Source of the DNA: Clostridia bacterium
Lineage (GTDB): Bacteria > Bacillota > Clostridia > Oscillospirales > Acutalibacteraceae
Direction of reading: 5' to 3'
Length of the DNA: 38,317 bases
NCBI GenBank assembly: GCA_017631795.1
Contig: JAGBSO010000024.1
Coordinates: 1 to 38,317, forward strand
Below are positions 1 through 7,915 of the stretch, piece after piece; the stretch's first letter is position 1, and the number at the start of each line of letters is the position of its first letter. The notes under the pieces were generated by a model. It made no database searches and was not told the DNA's origin. It saw nothing but the letters and a program-made list of their open reading frames with translations. A program made the translations under genes and the position numbers.

Positions 1-58
1 ACTTTGCGGCGGCTTGAGGGCAAGCCGCCCTACGTTGATTAATATAAATTATTGTTTA
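1..58. repeat. Right part of an intergenic hairpin repeat, cut by the window edge
   Basis: A perfect 9-bp stem (GGCGGCTTG at 8-16, CAAGCCGCC at 21-29, loop AGGG) is followed by CTAC, an AT-rich stretch and TAAATTATTGTTTA at 45-58. The same order (GC-rich hairpin, CCTAC, AT-rich spacer, TAAATTATTGTTT) forms the right end of the element at 24450-24647, so this is probably the end of a related copy. The left part lies outside the window. Confidence 0.55.
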
Positions 59-123
59 CATGAAAAACGGGGAAGTGTTTTTCTTTCCCGTTTCAATTTA
101 TTTTAAACTCTTTTATTATATAT

Positions 124-152
124 TTGACATTGAACGCTATATATATTATAAT
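124..152 (+). promoter_or_regulatory. Sigma-A promoter of the dockerin/nth genes
   Basis: A perfect -35 box TTGACA (124-129) and a perfect -10 box TATAAT (147-152) are separated by 17 bp. They lie 32 bp upstream of the ATG at 185. Both boxes match the housekeeping consensus exactly, so strong vegetative expression is expected. Confidence 0.85.
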
Positions 153-184
153 AATTATGATTGCAGAGAAAGGGTGAAAATGAT

Positions 185-1666
185 ATGGCTAAGAAGATTT
201 ACATATTGATAGCGGCAGTTATGCTGTCTTTGCCGATGTTCATTTTTTCTGCTGCTGCCGAATCGTATGGCACAGGTACATATCTTGTGACAGATAACAA
301 AGGTGTTTCATTGTACGAAGCTGCGGAGGAATCCTTTGAATTTGAAACAACTGCGCCAAAAGGTGCTTATCTTACGGTTATCAGCGTTTCAGGTAAATTC
401 GGTTACACTGTTTACGATTCCGTTTACGGTTGGATTGACCTTACAAAGGGTTGTGAATACATAAACGAGATGCCGTCTGTTACAGACAAAAACAAAATCG
501 AAGGTGTGAAGGGTATCAGAATCACTGCGCTGCCCGAAAAAACATCTTTTACCGAAGGTGAAGAGTCGGCAGAAATTGACGGACTTGAAGTCTCCATTGT
601 TTTTAATGATGAACAGGGTTCCACAATGCCTGTAAAGGGTTACACGGTGTCATTTCCCGATCTGGACACTTACGGTGACAAGAAAGTGACCGTTTATTAT
701 AAAGGATTCAGCACAACGTATGACATAACGGTAAAGAAAGTGCCCGTTACTGCAATTGTGCTGACAAAACCTTTCAGAACAACTTACATCGAAGGTGAAG
801 CTGTTTCTTTTGAAGGTCTTGAAGTTACTGCATATTACAGTGACGGCAGAAACGGAGGAAAAGGTCTCACTCTTGATCCGTCCGAATACACCATTAGCGG
901 TGTCAGTGAAGGCGCATCTGATCTTAAGCCCGGTTCGCATGAAGTTACGGTTACTTATAAGTATCCCGAAATATCAGCATCATTCCATGTTTATGTTTCA
1001 GGAAAATCAGTCATTTCTCTCAGACTTCTTAAAATCCCTGCTGAGCTGAAAATTTATCAGGGGCAGAATTTCAACAAGAATGATTTCGAGCTTTCTGCTA
1101 CATACGATAATGAAATCACCGAAACCATAAAAGATTTTGACATAGTGTATGATAATATGCAGATAGGTACACATACTGCAAGAATTTATTATATGGATAA
1201 GTATGTTGCCTTTGATTATGAAGTTTATGAGCTTGTGCAGACAGGAATTGAACTCGGTGATACTTCGGCTGTCGGTAATTATGCCGGTGACGCGCTGAAT
1301 TTCAGCAAACTTCAGGTCTATGCGGTTTATAACAGCGGAGAGAAGAAACTCACAGATAATTATGAGCTCATTCATGAAATAGATACAACGGCAATAGGTA
1401 ATTATCCCGTAACGGTTGTCAGCGGTGAATTTACTGCTGAGTTTGAATACAGAGTTGCAAAGCGTCAGGAAATCCGAATCGGTGATGTCAATTTTGACGG
1501 AAGTGTCAAAGCAGCAGATGCAAGACTTGCTCTCAGATGCTCTGCAAAGATCGAAACATTGTCAGAGGATGCAAGACTTGCTGCGGACGTTGACCTTGAC
1601 GGGAAAATCACTGCATCAGATGCCAGAAAAATATTGCGTGTAGCCGCAGGATTGGATAAATTCTGA
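185..1666 (+). CDS. Secreted SH3-like / bacterial Ig-like repeat protein with C-terminal dockerin
   Basis: This 493-residue exported protein begins with a signal peptide (basic MAKK, hydrophobic core, cleavage near residue 26 in FSAAAES). Residues about 28-95 resemble a bacterial SH3 domain. Four tandem Big_3-type Ig-like repeats follow (about 109-183, 190-270, 276-346, 352-424), the first two with the typical 'P.KT.Y.eGE...GLEV...Y.dG' pattern. A type I dockerin closes the protein (432-493), with two calcium loops starting GDVNFDG and ADVDLDG, each followed by a DAR..LR helix. No catalytic domain is visible, so a role in adhesion, scaffolding or binding at the cell surface is inferred. The ATG at 185 is preferred over an in-frame TTG at 161 because AGAAAGG lies about 11 bases upstream and the signal peptide starts there. 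It abuts nth. Confidence 0.85.
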   Translation: MAKKIYILIAAVMLSLPMFIFSAAAESYGTGTYLVTDNKGVSLYEAAEESFEFETTAPKGAYLTVISVSGKFGYTVYDSVYGWIDLTKGCEYINEMPSVTDKNKIEGVKGIRITALPEKTSFTEGEESAEIDGLEVSIVFNDEQGSTMPVKGYTVSFPDLDTYGDKKVTVYYKGFSTTYDITVKKVPVTAIVLTKPFRTTYIEGEAVSFEGLEVTAYYSDGRNGGKGLTLDPSEYTISGVSEGASDLKPGSHEVTVTYKYPEISASFHVYVSGKSVISLRLLKIPAELKIYQGQNFNKNDFELSATYDNEITETIKDFDIVYDNMQIGTHTARIYYMDKYVAFDYEVYELVQTGIELGDTSAVGNYAGDALNFSKLQVYAVYNSGEKKLTDNYELIHEIDTTAIGNYPVTVVSGEFTAEFEYRVAKRQEIRIGDVNFDGSVKAADARLALRCSAKIETLSEDARLAADVDLDGKITASDARKILRVAAGLDKF

Positions 1667-1667
1667 T

Positions 1668-2294
1668 ATGACGAAAAAACAAATTGCAATAAATGCTGTT
1701 GAAGCTCTGAAAAAATCATATCCCGATGCGATATGTTCGCTGAATGCGGGCAATCCCCTTGAATTGCTTATCGCAACAAGATTGTCTGCTCAGTGTACCG
1801 ACGCAAGAGTTAATCTTGTGACACCTGCACTTTTTGAAAAATATAAAACAACCGAAGACTATGCTGCTGCCGATGCTGATGATATCGCTGAAATAATTCA
1901 TTCATGCGGATTTTTCAGGCAGAAATCAAAGGATATCGTGGGCATCGCTCAGAAAATCATTTCCGATTTCGGCGGCAAAGTGCCTGATAATATTGAGGAC
2001 CTGACAACACTTCCAGGAGTGGGCAGAAAAACTGCAAACCTCATCTGCGGTGATGTTTACGGCAAACCTGCTGTTGTTGCAGATACTCATCTGATACGCA
2101 TTTCAAACCGTCTGGGTCTTGTTGCAACAAAAGATCCTTATAAAGTTGAACTTGAACTGAAAAAACTGCTGCCTCCCGCAGAAAGCAATGATTTCTGCCA
2201 CAGATGTGTGCTTCACGGCAGGGCAGTGTGTGATTCAAGAAAACCGAAATGCGAAATCTGTTCAATGTCAGAATTCTGTAAAAAGATTATATAA
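1668..2294 (+). CDS. nth: Endonuclease III (DNA glycosylase/AP lyase)
   Basis: This base-excision repair enzyme removes oxidised pyrimidines and cleaves the abasic site. The 208-residue protein has the normal family length. The helix-hairpin-helix LPGVGRKTA carries the catalytic lysine K121, and VADTH supplies the catalytic aspartate D139. The C-terminus holds a complete 4Fe-4S motif C-x6-C-x2-C-x5-C (C188, C195, C198, C204). The ATG lies one base after the stop of the dockerin gene. The only upstream AGGA is about 16 bases away, so translation is probably coupled to the upstream gene. secA follows 27 bases downstream. Identification is secure; the link to a secreted dockerin protein is unusual. 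Confidence 0.96.
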   Translation: MTKKQIAINAVEALKKSYPDAICSLNAGNPLELLIATRLSAQCTDARVNLVTPALFEKYKTTEDYAAADADDIAEIIHSCGFFRQKSKDIVGIAQKIISDFGGKVPDNIEDLTTLPGVGRKTANLICGDVYGKPAVVADTHLIRISNRLGLVATKDPYKVELELKKLLPPAESNDFCHRCVLHGRAVCDSRKPKCEICSMSEFCKKII

Positions 2295-2321
2295 AGAGAA
2301 AAACGAAAGGAAGTTATTTAA

Positions 2322-5048
2322 TTGTCTTTTCTGTCTAAAATTTTCGGAGATTACTCCACAAAAGAATTAAAAAGAATACAGCCTCTCAAGGACAAGGTTC
2401 TTGCGCTTGATGAGGAATATTCAAAGCTTACCGATGCCGAACTTCAGGCAAAAACTCCCGAATTCAAAGAGAGACTTGCAAACGGTGAAACTCTTGATGA
2501 TATTCTTCCCGAAGCATTTGCCGCTTGTCGTGAAGCATCATGGCGTGTACTTAACATGAAGCATTTCCCGGTTCAGATTCTCGGCGGTATCGTTCTTCAT
2601 CAGGGCAGAATTGCCGAAATGAGAACAGGTGAAGGTAAAACTCTTGTTGCTACTCTTCCCGCATACCTTAATGCGCTTGCAGGTAAGGGTGTTCATATCG
2701 TTACAGTCAACGATTACCTTGCAAGACGTGACTCTGAATGGATGGGTAAAGTTTACCGTTTCATGGGACTTACAGTCGGTCTTATTGTTCACGGTGAAGA
2801 TCATGCTGCAAAAAAAGCTGCATACGATGCAGATATCACATACGGTACAAACAACGAAATGGGCTTCGACTATCTTCGTGACAACATGGTGCCTTACAAA
2901 GAAATGAGAGTACAGCGCGGTCACAACTTTGCTGTTGTGGACGAAGTTGACTCAATCCTTATCGACGAAGCAAGAACACCTCTTATCATTTCAGGCAGAG
3001 GCGACAAATCTTCAGAGCTTTATAAGAAAGCTGACGAATTTGTAAAGGGTCTTCGTGAAAAACGCATCAAGGAGCTTGAATCAAAACAGGCTATTGAAGA
3101 TGTTGCAGATGATGACGTTGATTTCATCGTTGATGAAAAAGCAAAAAGTGCCACATTCACCAAAAACGGTATTGCAAAGGCTGAAAGCTGGTTCAATCTT
3201 GAAAACCTTATGGATGCGGAAAACCTTACTCTTCAGCATCATCTCAATCAGGCTCTCAAGGCAAGAGGTGTAATGAAGCGTGACGTTGACTACGTTGTAA
3301 AAGACGGTCAGGTGCTTATCGTTGACGAATTCACAGGCCGTATCATGCTCGGCAGACGTTATAACGACGGTCTTCATCAGGCTATTGAAGCAAAGGAAAA
3401 TGTAAATGTCCGCTCTGAGTCAAAGACTCTTGCAACAATCACATTCCAGAATTATTTCAGACTTTATACAAAGCTTTCCGGTATGACAGGTACTGCCATG
3501 ACGGAAGAAACAGAATTCCAGGAGATTTACGGTCTTGACGTTATCGCTGTTCCCACAAACAAGCCCATGGTAAGAAATGACCTTCCTGATGTTCTTTATA
3601 AAACAGAAGCTGCAAAGTTCAATGCAATTATTGAGCTTATAAAAGAGTGCCACGAAAAAGGTCAGCCCGTGCTTGTCGGTACTGTAAATATCGAAAAGTC
3701 AGAGCAGTTCAGCAAAGTCCTCAAGAGAAGCGGTATTGCTCATAACGTTCTGAATGCTAAGTATCATGACAAGGAAGCTGAAATCATCGCTCAGGCAGGT
3801 AAACTCGGTGCTGTTACAATCGCAACAAACATGGCAGGCCGAGGCACAGATATTATCCTTGGCGGTAACGCAGAATATCTTGCAAAAGCAGACATGCGTA
3901 AGATGGAAGGCATGACAGAGGAGCTTATCGCAGAAGCAACAGGTTTTGCTGAAACAGATAACGAAGAAATCCTTGAAGCAAGAAGAATTTATGCTGAACT
4001 TGAAGCAAAGCATAAGGCAGCAATTTCAGGTGAAGCAGAGCAGGTAAGAGAAGCAGGCGGTCTTTTCATCATCGGTACATCAAGACATGAGTCAAGACGA
4101 ATCGACAATCAGCTCAGAGGCCGAGCAGGTCGTCAGGGTGACCCCGGTACAAGCCGTTTCTTCCTTTCAGCAGAAGACGAACTTATCAGACTCTTTGCAG
4201 GCGACCGTTTCTTTGTTATTCTTGATACATTCAAGAGCATCGGCGATATGCCTCTTGATGCAAAAATGTTCTCAAAGTCCATCGAAAGTGCTCAGAGCAA
4301 GGTTGAAAGCAATAACTTTGCTGTCCGTAAGAATGTTCTTAAATATGACGACGTTGCAAACATTCAGCGTGAAATTATATACAAGCAGAGAAATCAGGTG
4401 CTTGACGGTGTTGACCTTGATTCAACAGTCCGTAAGATGATTGTTGATAGCTTTACAGATGCAGTAGGTTTCTATTGTCCGTCTTCAAACAACGCAAAGG
4501 ACTGGAATGTTGAAGGTCTCAAGCGCAAGTATGCATGGCTGTTCGGTGATACAGAGCTTGTGAGCGAAACAGACAGCAGTGCAATCTTTGATCAGATGGT
4601 TGACCTTGCAGACGCTAAGCTTGACTCACAGAGAGAAAAGTACGGCGAGCAGATGCTCAAAGCTCTTGAACATAAGGCACTTATCGAAAACGTTGATATG
4701 CGTTGGATGGATCATATCGATGCAATGGAACAGCTCAAGAGAAGCGTAGGTCTCAAGGCTTACGGTCAGAAAGATCCCGTTCTTGCATTCAGAGAAGAAA
4801 GCTCCGATATGTTTGACGAAATGATTGCAAATATCCGTGAAGGCACTGTTCAGTTCGTGCTTTGTGCAGTTCTCAGAAGTGAAGAAGATGTAAAGCGTGA
4901 ACAGAAGATGACTCCCACTGAAACAAACGGGGGAGACGGAAGTGAAAAGAACAGACCTGTCAAAAAGGCAGAAAAAGTCGGAAGAAATGATCCCTGTCCT
5001 TGCGGAAGCGGTCTGAAGTATAAGAAGTGCTGCGGTAAAAATTCATAA
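2322..5048 (+). CDS. secA: Preprotein translocase ATPase SecA
   Basis: SecA is the motor that drives unfolded preproteins through SecYEG. The 908-residue protein shows the Walker A MRTGEGKT (100-107), the DEVD box (207-210) followed by SILIDEARTPLIISG, the GMTGTA motif, and the helicase motif VI segment QLRGRAGRQGDPG. A C-terminal SEC-C zinc-binding tail CPCGSGLKYKKCC has C892, C894, C903 and C904. It is longer than the roughly 840-residue Bacillus protein; the extra length appears to include a Lys/Glu-rich insertion around residues 235-290. The start is TTG at 2322, with AGGAAG eight bases upstream, and matches where family members begin. It probably shares the transcript of the two genes before it. 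An element with hairpins begins six bases after the stop. Confidence 0.98.
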   Translation: MSFLSKIFGDYSTKELKRIQPLKDKVLALDEEYSKLTDAELQAKTPEFKERLANGETLDDILPEAFAACREASWRVLNMKHFPVQILGGIVLHQGRIAEMRTGEGKTLVATLPAYLNALAGKGVHIVTVNDYLARRDSEWMGKVYRFMGLTVGLIVHGEDHAAKKAAYDADITYGTNNEMGFDYLRDNMVPYKEMRVQRGHNFAVVDEVDSILIDEARTPLIISGRGDKSSELYKKADEFVKGLREKRIKELESKQAIEDVADDDVDFIVDEKAKSATFTKNGIAKAESWFNLENLMDAENLTLQHHLNQALKARGVMKRDVDYVVKDGQVLIVDEFTGRIMLGRRYNDGLHQAIEAKENVNVRSESKTLATITFQNYFRLYTKLSGMTGTAMTEETEFQEIYGLDVIAVPTNKPMVRNDLPDVLYKTEAAKFNAIIELIKECHEKGQPVLVGTVNIEKSEQFSKVLKRSGIAHNVLNAKYHDKEAEIIAQAGKLGAVTIATNMAGRGTDIILGGNAEYLAKADMRKMEGMTEELIAEATGFAETDNEEILEARRIYAELEAKHKAAISGEAEQVREAGGLFIIGTSRHESRRIDNQLRGRAGRQGDPGTSRFFLSAEDELIRLFAGDRFFVILDTFKSIGDMPLDAKMFSKSIESAQSKVESNNFAVRKNVLKYDDVANIQREIIYKQRNQVLDGVDLDSTVRKMIVDSFTDAVGFYCPSSNNAKDWNVEGLKRKYAWLFGDTELVSETDSSAIFDQMVDLADAKLDSQREKYGEQMLKALEHKALIENVDMRWMDHIDAMEQLKRSVGLKAYGQKDPVLAFREESSDMFDEMIANIREGTVQFVLCAVLRSEEDVKREQKMTPTETNGGDGSEKNRPVKKAEKVGRNDPCPCGSGLKYKKCCGKNS

Positions 5049-5053
5049 ATCAG

Positions 5054-5259
5054 GAGCTGTCTCACTAAGCGAAGACCAAAAGAAACACAATAAATAAAAA
5101 AAGGATTGCAGAGTGTTAGCTTTGCAATCCTTTTAAATTTAGCATTAAACTAAAATAGCAGATTATGATGTTTCTTTTTATCCGTTTTTTCCGTCTCAGC
5201 GTATACACATACGCTTCTCGTCGGAAGAAAACGGATTCTTCATCTTATTGAGACAGCTC
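5054..5259. mobile_element. MITE-like palindromic element downstream of secA
   Basis: A 206-bp non-coding unit is bounded by inverted repeats of 16 bp with one mismatch: GAGCTGTCTCACTAAG at 5054-5069 and CTTATTGAGACAGCTC at 5244-5259. It contains two internal hairpins: a perfect 12-bp stem at 5099-5134 and a long stem at 5181-5235 closed by GCGTAT/ATACGC around ACAC. The terminal GxGCTGTCTCA resembles ends of IS1182-type insertion sequences as I remember them; no transposase is present. No clear target duplication is visible. It begins just after the secA stop. Confidence 0.55.
5099..5134 (+). terminator. Hairpin terminator candidate after secA, inside the MITE-like element
   Basis: AAAAGGATTGCA (5099-5110) pairs perfectly with TGCAATCCTTTT (5123-5134) around a 12-base loop. 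The T run forms part of the stem and is short, so efficiency is uncertain. The stem is symmetric and could act in both directions. Confidence 0.55.
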
Positions 5260-5343
5260 TTATTGTCTTATTAGTGTCAGAAATGAAGTTTGTACATATG
5301 ATGTATTGAGGATTGTCCTCAAAAAAATTTTAGGAGCAGTGTC

Positions 5344-5553
5344 ATGAATAACTGTACAAACAAACAGAACTGCGGTTGCACAAAGGAAAGTGCAGATTGC
5401 GAAAAAACTTTTCTTCCCGCAGAAATGAGAACAACAATGGCATATGTACCGTTTCAGCTTGACTTGTCATATTACAGTGCAGACGAAGCGCTTCGCAAAG
5501 GCACATTATTCTGCGATCTTGACAAGCCTTTCAGGGGGAGATGCACATGCTGA
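5344..5553 (+). CDS. cotJA: Spore coat associated protein CotJA
   Basis: This 69-residue protein of the CotJA family is the first gene of the cotJABC spore-coat operon made in the mother cell during sporulation. The core MAYVPFQ...Y..DEALRKGTLFCDLDKPF is the family signature. The N-terminus is Cys-rich (four Cys in the first 20 residues), with a CTC tail. The ATG at 5344 has AGGAG at 5332-5336. It overlaps cotJB by seven bases. In Bacillus this operon depends on sigma-E; I could not place a convincing sigma-E promoter here. Confidence 0.9.
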   Translation: MNNCTNKQNCGCTKESADCEKTFLPAEMRTTMAYVPFQLDLSYYSADEALRKGTLFCDLDKPFRGRCTC

Positions 5554-5792
5554 CAGAAAAAGCAAAGCTCATGCAGTGTCTGAGCGCAGAAAAATTTGCC
5601 GCATGGGAGCTTCATCTGTATCTTGATACACACCCCTGTGACAAAACGGCACAGCGTATGCATGAAAAACATATGGCAAGAGCAAAAGAACTCAGAGAAG
5701 AGTATGAACGCAAATTCGGACCGCTTTCAACGGTAACGGGTGAAGGCTGCGAATGGCTTAAGGGACCCTGGCCCTGGGAGAAAGGTGAGTAA
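5547..5792 (+). CDS. cotJB: Spore coat protein CotJB
   Basis: This 81-residue protein of the CotJB family acts with CotJA and CotJC in the inner layers of the spore coat. Diagnostic are AAWELHLYLDTHPCD near residue 17 and the C-terminal WLKGPWPWEKG. Two ATGs are possible, 5541 and 5547; 5547 is chosen because AGGGGGAG (5533-5540) ends six bases before it and would sit directly on 5541. The start lies inside cotJA and cotJC follows after three bases, so the three genes are tightly coupled. Confidence 0.92.
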   Translation: MLTEKAKLMQCLSAEKFAAWELHLYLDTHPCDKTAQRMHEKHMARAKELREEYERKFGPLSTVTGEGCEWLKGPWPWEKGE

Positions 5793-5795
5793 GTA

Positions 5796-6401
5796 ATGTG
5801 GACATATGAGAAAAAATTACAGTATCCCGTAAAAATCAAAAATCCCAATCCTGCTTATGCAAAAATCATCATGGATCAGTACGGCGGACCTGACGGTGAG
5901 CTGGGTGCATCGCTGCGTTATCTTTCACAGCGTTATTCAATGCCCTGCGATGAACTTAAAGGTCTTCTTACAGACATCGGTACGGAAGAACTTGCCCATC
6001 TTGAAATGATCGGTGCGATGATTTATCAGCTCACAAGAAATCTTTCATGTGAAGAGATAAAGAAACAGGGCTTTGATGCTTATTTTGTAACCCACACAAC
6101 AGGTGTTTATGCGGCAGGAGCATCAGGTGCACCCTGGACAGCGGCATATATCCAGACAAAGGGTGATGTGCTTGCAGACCTTCACGAAGACCTTGCAGCA
6201 GAGCAGAAAGCCAGAGTCACATACGATAATATTCTTCGTCTTATTGATGACCCCGATATTATTGACCCCATAAAATTCCTCCGTGAAAGAGAAATCGTGC
6301 ATTATCAGAGATTCGGTGAAGGCCTCAGAATCGCAACCGATGCACTCGACAGCAAGAACTATTATATGTTCAACCCGTCTTTTGATAAGATGTGTAAATA
6401 A
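5796..6401 (+). CDS. cotJC: Spore coat manganese catalase-like protein CotJC
   Basis: This 201-residue protein of the manganese catalase family is a spore-coat component that may detoxify peroxide. The predicted dimanganese ligands are all present: E35 (GELGASL), E65 and H68 (GTEELAHLEM), E136 (AAEQKAR) and H169 (REIVHYQRF). The length is typical of CotJC and shorter than free-living Mn catalases. The ATG at 5796 follows GAAAGGTGAG at the end of cotJB. A rho-independent terminator eight bases after the stop ends the operon. Confidence 0.95.
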   Translation: MWTYEKKLQYPVKIKNPNPAYAKIIMDQYGGPDGELGASLRYLSQRYSMPCDELKGLLTDIGTEELAHLEMIGAMIYQLTRNLSCEEIKKQGFDAYFVTHTTGVYAAGASGAPWTAAYIQTKGDVLADLHEDLAAEQKARVTYDNILRLIDDPDIIDPIKFLREREIVHYQRFGEGLRIATDALDSKNYYMFNPSFDKMCK

Positions 6402-6408
6402 AAACATG

Positions 6409-6433
6409 ATCCCCGTTTTATGCGGGGATTTTT
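6409..6433 (+). terminator. Rho-independent terminator of cotJABC
   Basis: The stem ATCCCCG (6409-6415) / CGGGGAT (6423-6429) with a 7-base loop runs into a T tract at 6429-6433. Confidence 0.85.
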
Positions 6434-6442
6434 GTGTTGCAA

Positions 6443-6456
6443 TGCATAAATATGCA
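6443..6456. promoter_or_regulatory. Probable ARG box (ArgR/AhrC operator) upstream of argG
   Basis: TGCATAAATATGCA matches the arginine-repressor core TGNATWWWWATNCA at all 14 positions and is a near-perfect palindrome. A weaker second box, ACAATATTTATGCA at 6484-6497 (12 of 14), lies 41 bp further along, close to four helical turns. Both lie upstream of the argG -35 box, so control may need looping. No argR gene is in the window. Confidence 0.6.
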
Positions 6457-6529
6457 TTTATTCTGTATAATTTGCTGTTTTATACAATATTTATGCATAA
6501 ATTTGTACAATTATTTATCTTTTTGGGTA

Positions 6530-6558
6530 TTGCAAAAAATGTCGTGCAGTATTATAAT
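6530..6558 (+). promoter_or_regulatory. Sigma-A promoter of argG
   Basis: TTGCAA (6530-6535), a 17-bp spacer, and a perfect TATAAT (6553-6558) lie 33 bp before the argG ATG. Confidence 0.8.
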
Positions 6559-6591
6559 ATATGACAGAAAAAAACAAAAGAGGTTTTCACA

Positions 6592-7821
6592 ATGGATAAG
6601 AAAGATATCAAAAAAGTTGTTCTCGCCTACTCAGGCGGTCTTGACACATCAATCATCATTCCCTGGCTCAAGGAAAATTACAATAACTGTGAAGTTATTG
6701 CAGTTTCAGGTGACGTAGGACAGGGTACAGAGCTTGACGGTCTTGAAGAAAAGGCTATCAAGACAGGTGCTTCAAAACTCTATATTCTTGACCTTAAAGA
6801 AAAGTTCATCACAGACTACATCTGGCCCACACTCAAAGCAGGTGCAGTTTATGAAAAGGATTATCTCCTCGGTACATCTTTTGCTCGTCCCATCATCGCA
6901 AAGGAAATCGTTGAAATCGCTAAAAAAGAAGGCGCAGACGCAATCTGCCACGGTTGTACAGGTAAGGGTAACGACCAGGTTCGTTTCGAGCTTACAATCA
7001 AGGCTTTTGCTCCCGAACTTGCTATAATCGCTCCCTGGAGAGAGTGGTCAATCAAGTCACGTGAAGAAGAAATCGCATACGCAGAGGCACACAATATTCC
7101 TCTTAAGATAAACAGAGAAACAAACTACTCAAAGGATAAGAATCTCTGGCACCTTTCACACGAAGGTCTTGACCTTGAAGATCCTGCAAACGAGCCTCAG
7201 TACCTTAAGGAAGGCTTCCTTGAAATGGGTGTTGCTCCCGAAGCTGCTCCCGACAAGCCCACTTATGTTACAATTCACTTTGAACAGGGTGTTCCCACAG
7301 CTATCGACGGCAAGGAAATGGGTGCTATCGAACTTCTCGAAACAGCAAACAAACTCGGCGGTGAAAACGGTATCGGTCTTGCTGACCTTGTTGAAAACAG
7401 ACTTGTCGGCATGAAGTCCAGAGGCGTTTACGAAACTCCCGGCGGAACAATCCTTTACAGAGCACACGAAATCCTTGAAACACTCTGCCTTGACAGAGAT
7501 ACACAGCATTACAAGGAGCTTGTTGCTGCTAAGTATGCAGAACTTGTTTACTTCGGTCAGTGGTTCACACCTCTTCGTGAAGCTCTTGCAGCTTTCGTTG
7601 ACGAAACACAGAAGACAGTTACAGGTGATGTTAAACTCAAGCTCTACAAGGGTAACATCATCCCCGCAGGTACAACTTCACCCTACTCACTTTACAGTGA
7701 AGAAGTTGCTACATTTGATGAAGACGAAGTTTACAATCAGGCTGATTCAGCAGGATTCATCAACCTCTTCGGTCTTCCCATCAAGGTCAGAGCAGAACTT
7801 TCAAAGAACTGGGATAAATAA
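6592..7821 (+). CDS. argG: Argininosuccinate synthase
   Basis: ArgG joins citrulline and aspartate with ATP to give argininosuccinate, the penultimate step of arginine synthesis. The 409-residue protein has the normal length. The N-terminal PP-loop [10 protein letters not shown] (11-20) binds [18 protein letters not shown] and SREEEIAYA are typical conserved segments. The ATG at 6592 has AGAGG eight bases upstream. It is a single-gene unit with its own promoter, a probable ARG box and a terminator. The partner enzyme gene argH is 14 kb away on the other strand, whereas the two are often adjacent in Firmicutes. Confidence 0.98.
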   Translation: MDKKDIKKVVLAYSGGLDTSIIIPWLKENYNNCEVIAVSGDVGQGTELDGLEEKAIKTGASKLYILDLKEKFITDYIWPTLKAGAVYEKDYLLGTSFARPIIAKEIVEIAKKEGADAICHGCTGKGNDQVRFELTIKAFAPELAIIAPWREWSIKSREEEIAYAEAHNIPLKINRETNYSKDKNLWHLSHEGLDLEDPANEPQYLKEGFLEMGVAPEAAPDKPTYVTIHFEQGVPTAIDGKEMGAIELLETANKLGGENGIGLADLVENRLVGMKSRGVYETPGGTILYRAHEILETLCLDRDTQHYKELVAAKYAELVYFGQWFTPLREALAAFVDETQKTVTGDVKLKLYKGNIIPAGTTSPYSLYSEEVATFDEDEVYNQADSAGFINLFGLPIKVRAELSKNWDK

Positions 7822-7827
7822 TTATAC

Positions 7828-7863
7828 AAATGAGCAGATTTTTTTAAATCTGTTCATTTTTTT
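7828..7863 (+). terminator. Rho-independent terminator of argG
   Basis: AAATGAGCAGATTT (7828-7841) pairs with AAATCTGTTCATTT (7846-7859) through one G-U, and the T tract runs 7857-7863. Confidence 0.85.
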
Positions 7864-7915
7864 GTAACCGTTTTATGTTTTTCATGTGTTATATATAGTG
7901 AAAGGAGTGTTTGTA

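Noticed and set aside
5295..5302. CATATGAT as a sigma-E -10 box before cotJA
   Set aside because: It fits the sigma-E -10 pattern loosely, but no matching -35 lies 13-15 bp upstream, so it was not annotated.
7051..7069. CACGTG core inside argG resembling a parS site
   Set aside because: Only the central CACGTG and a few flanking bases fit the TGTTTCACGTGAAACA consensus, and it lies in a codon-constrained region. No good parS site was found near parB either.
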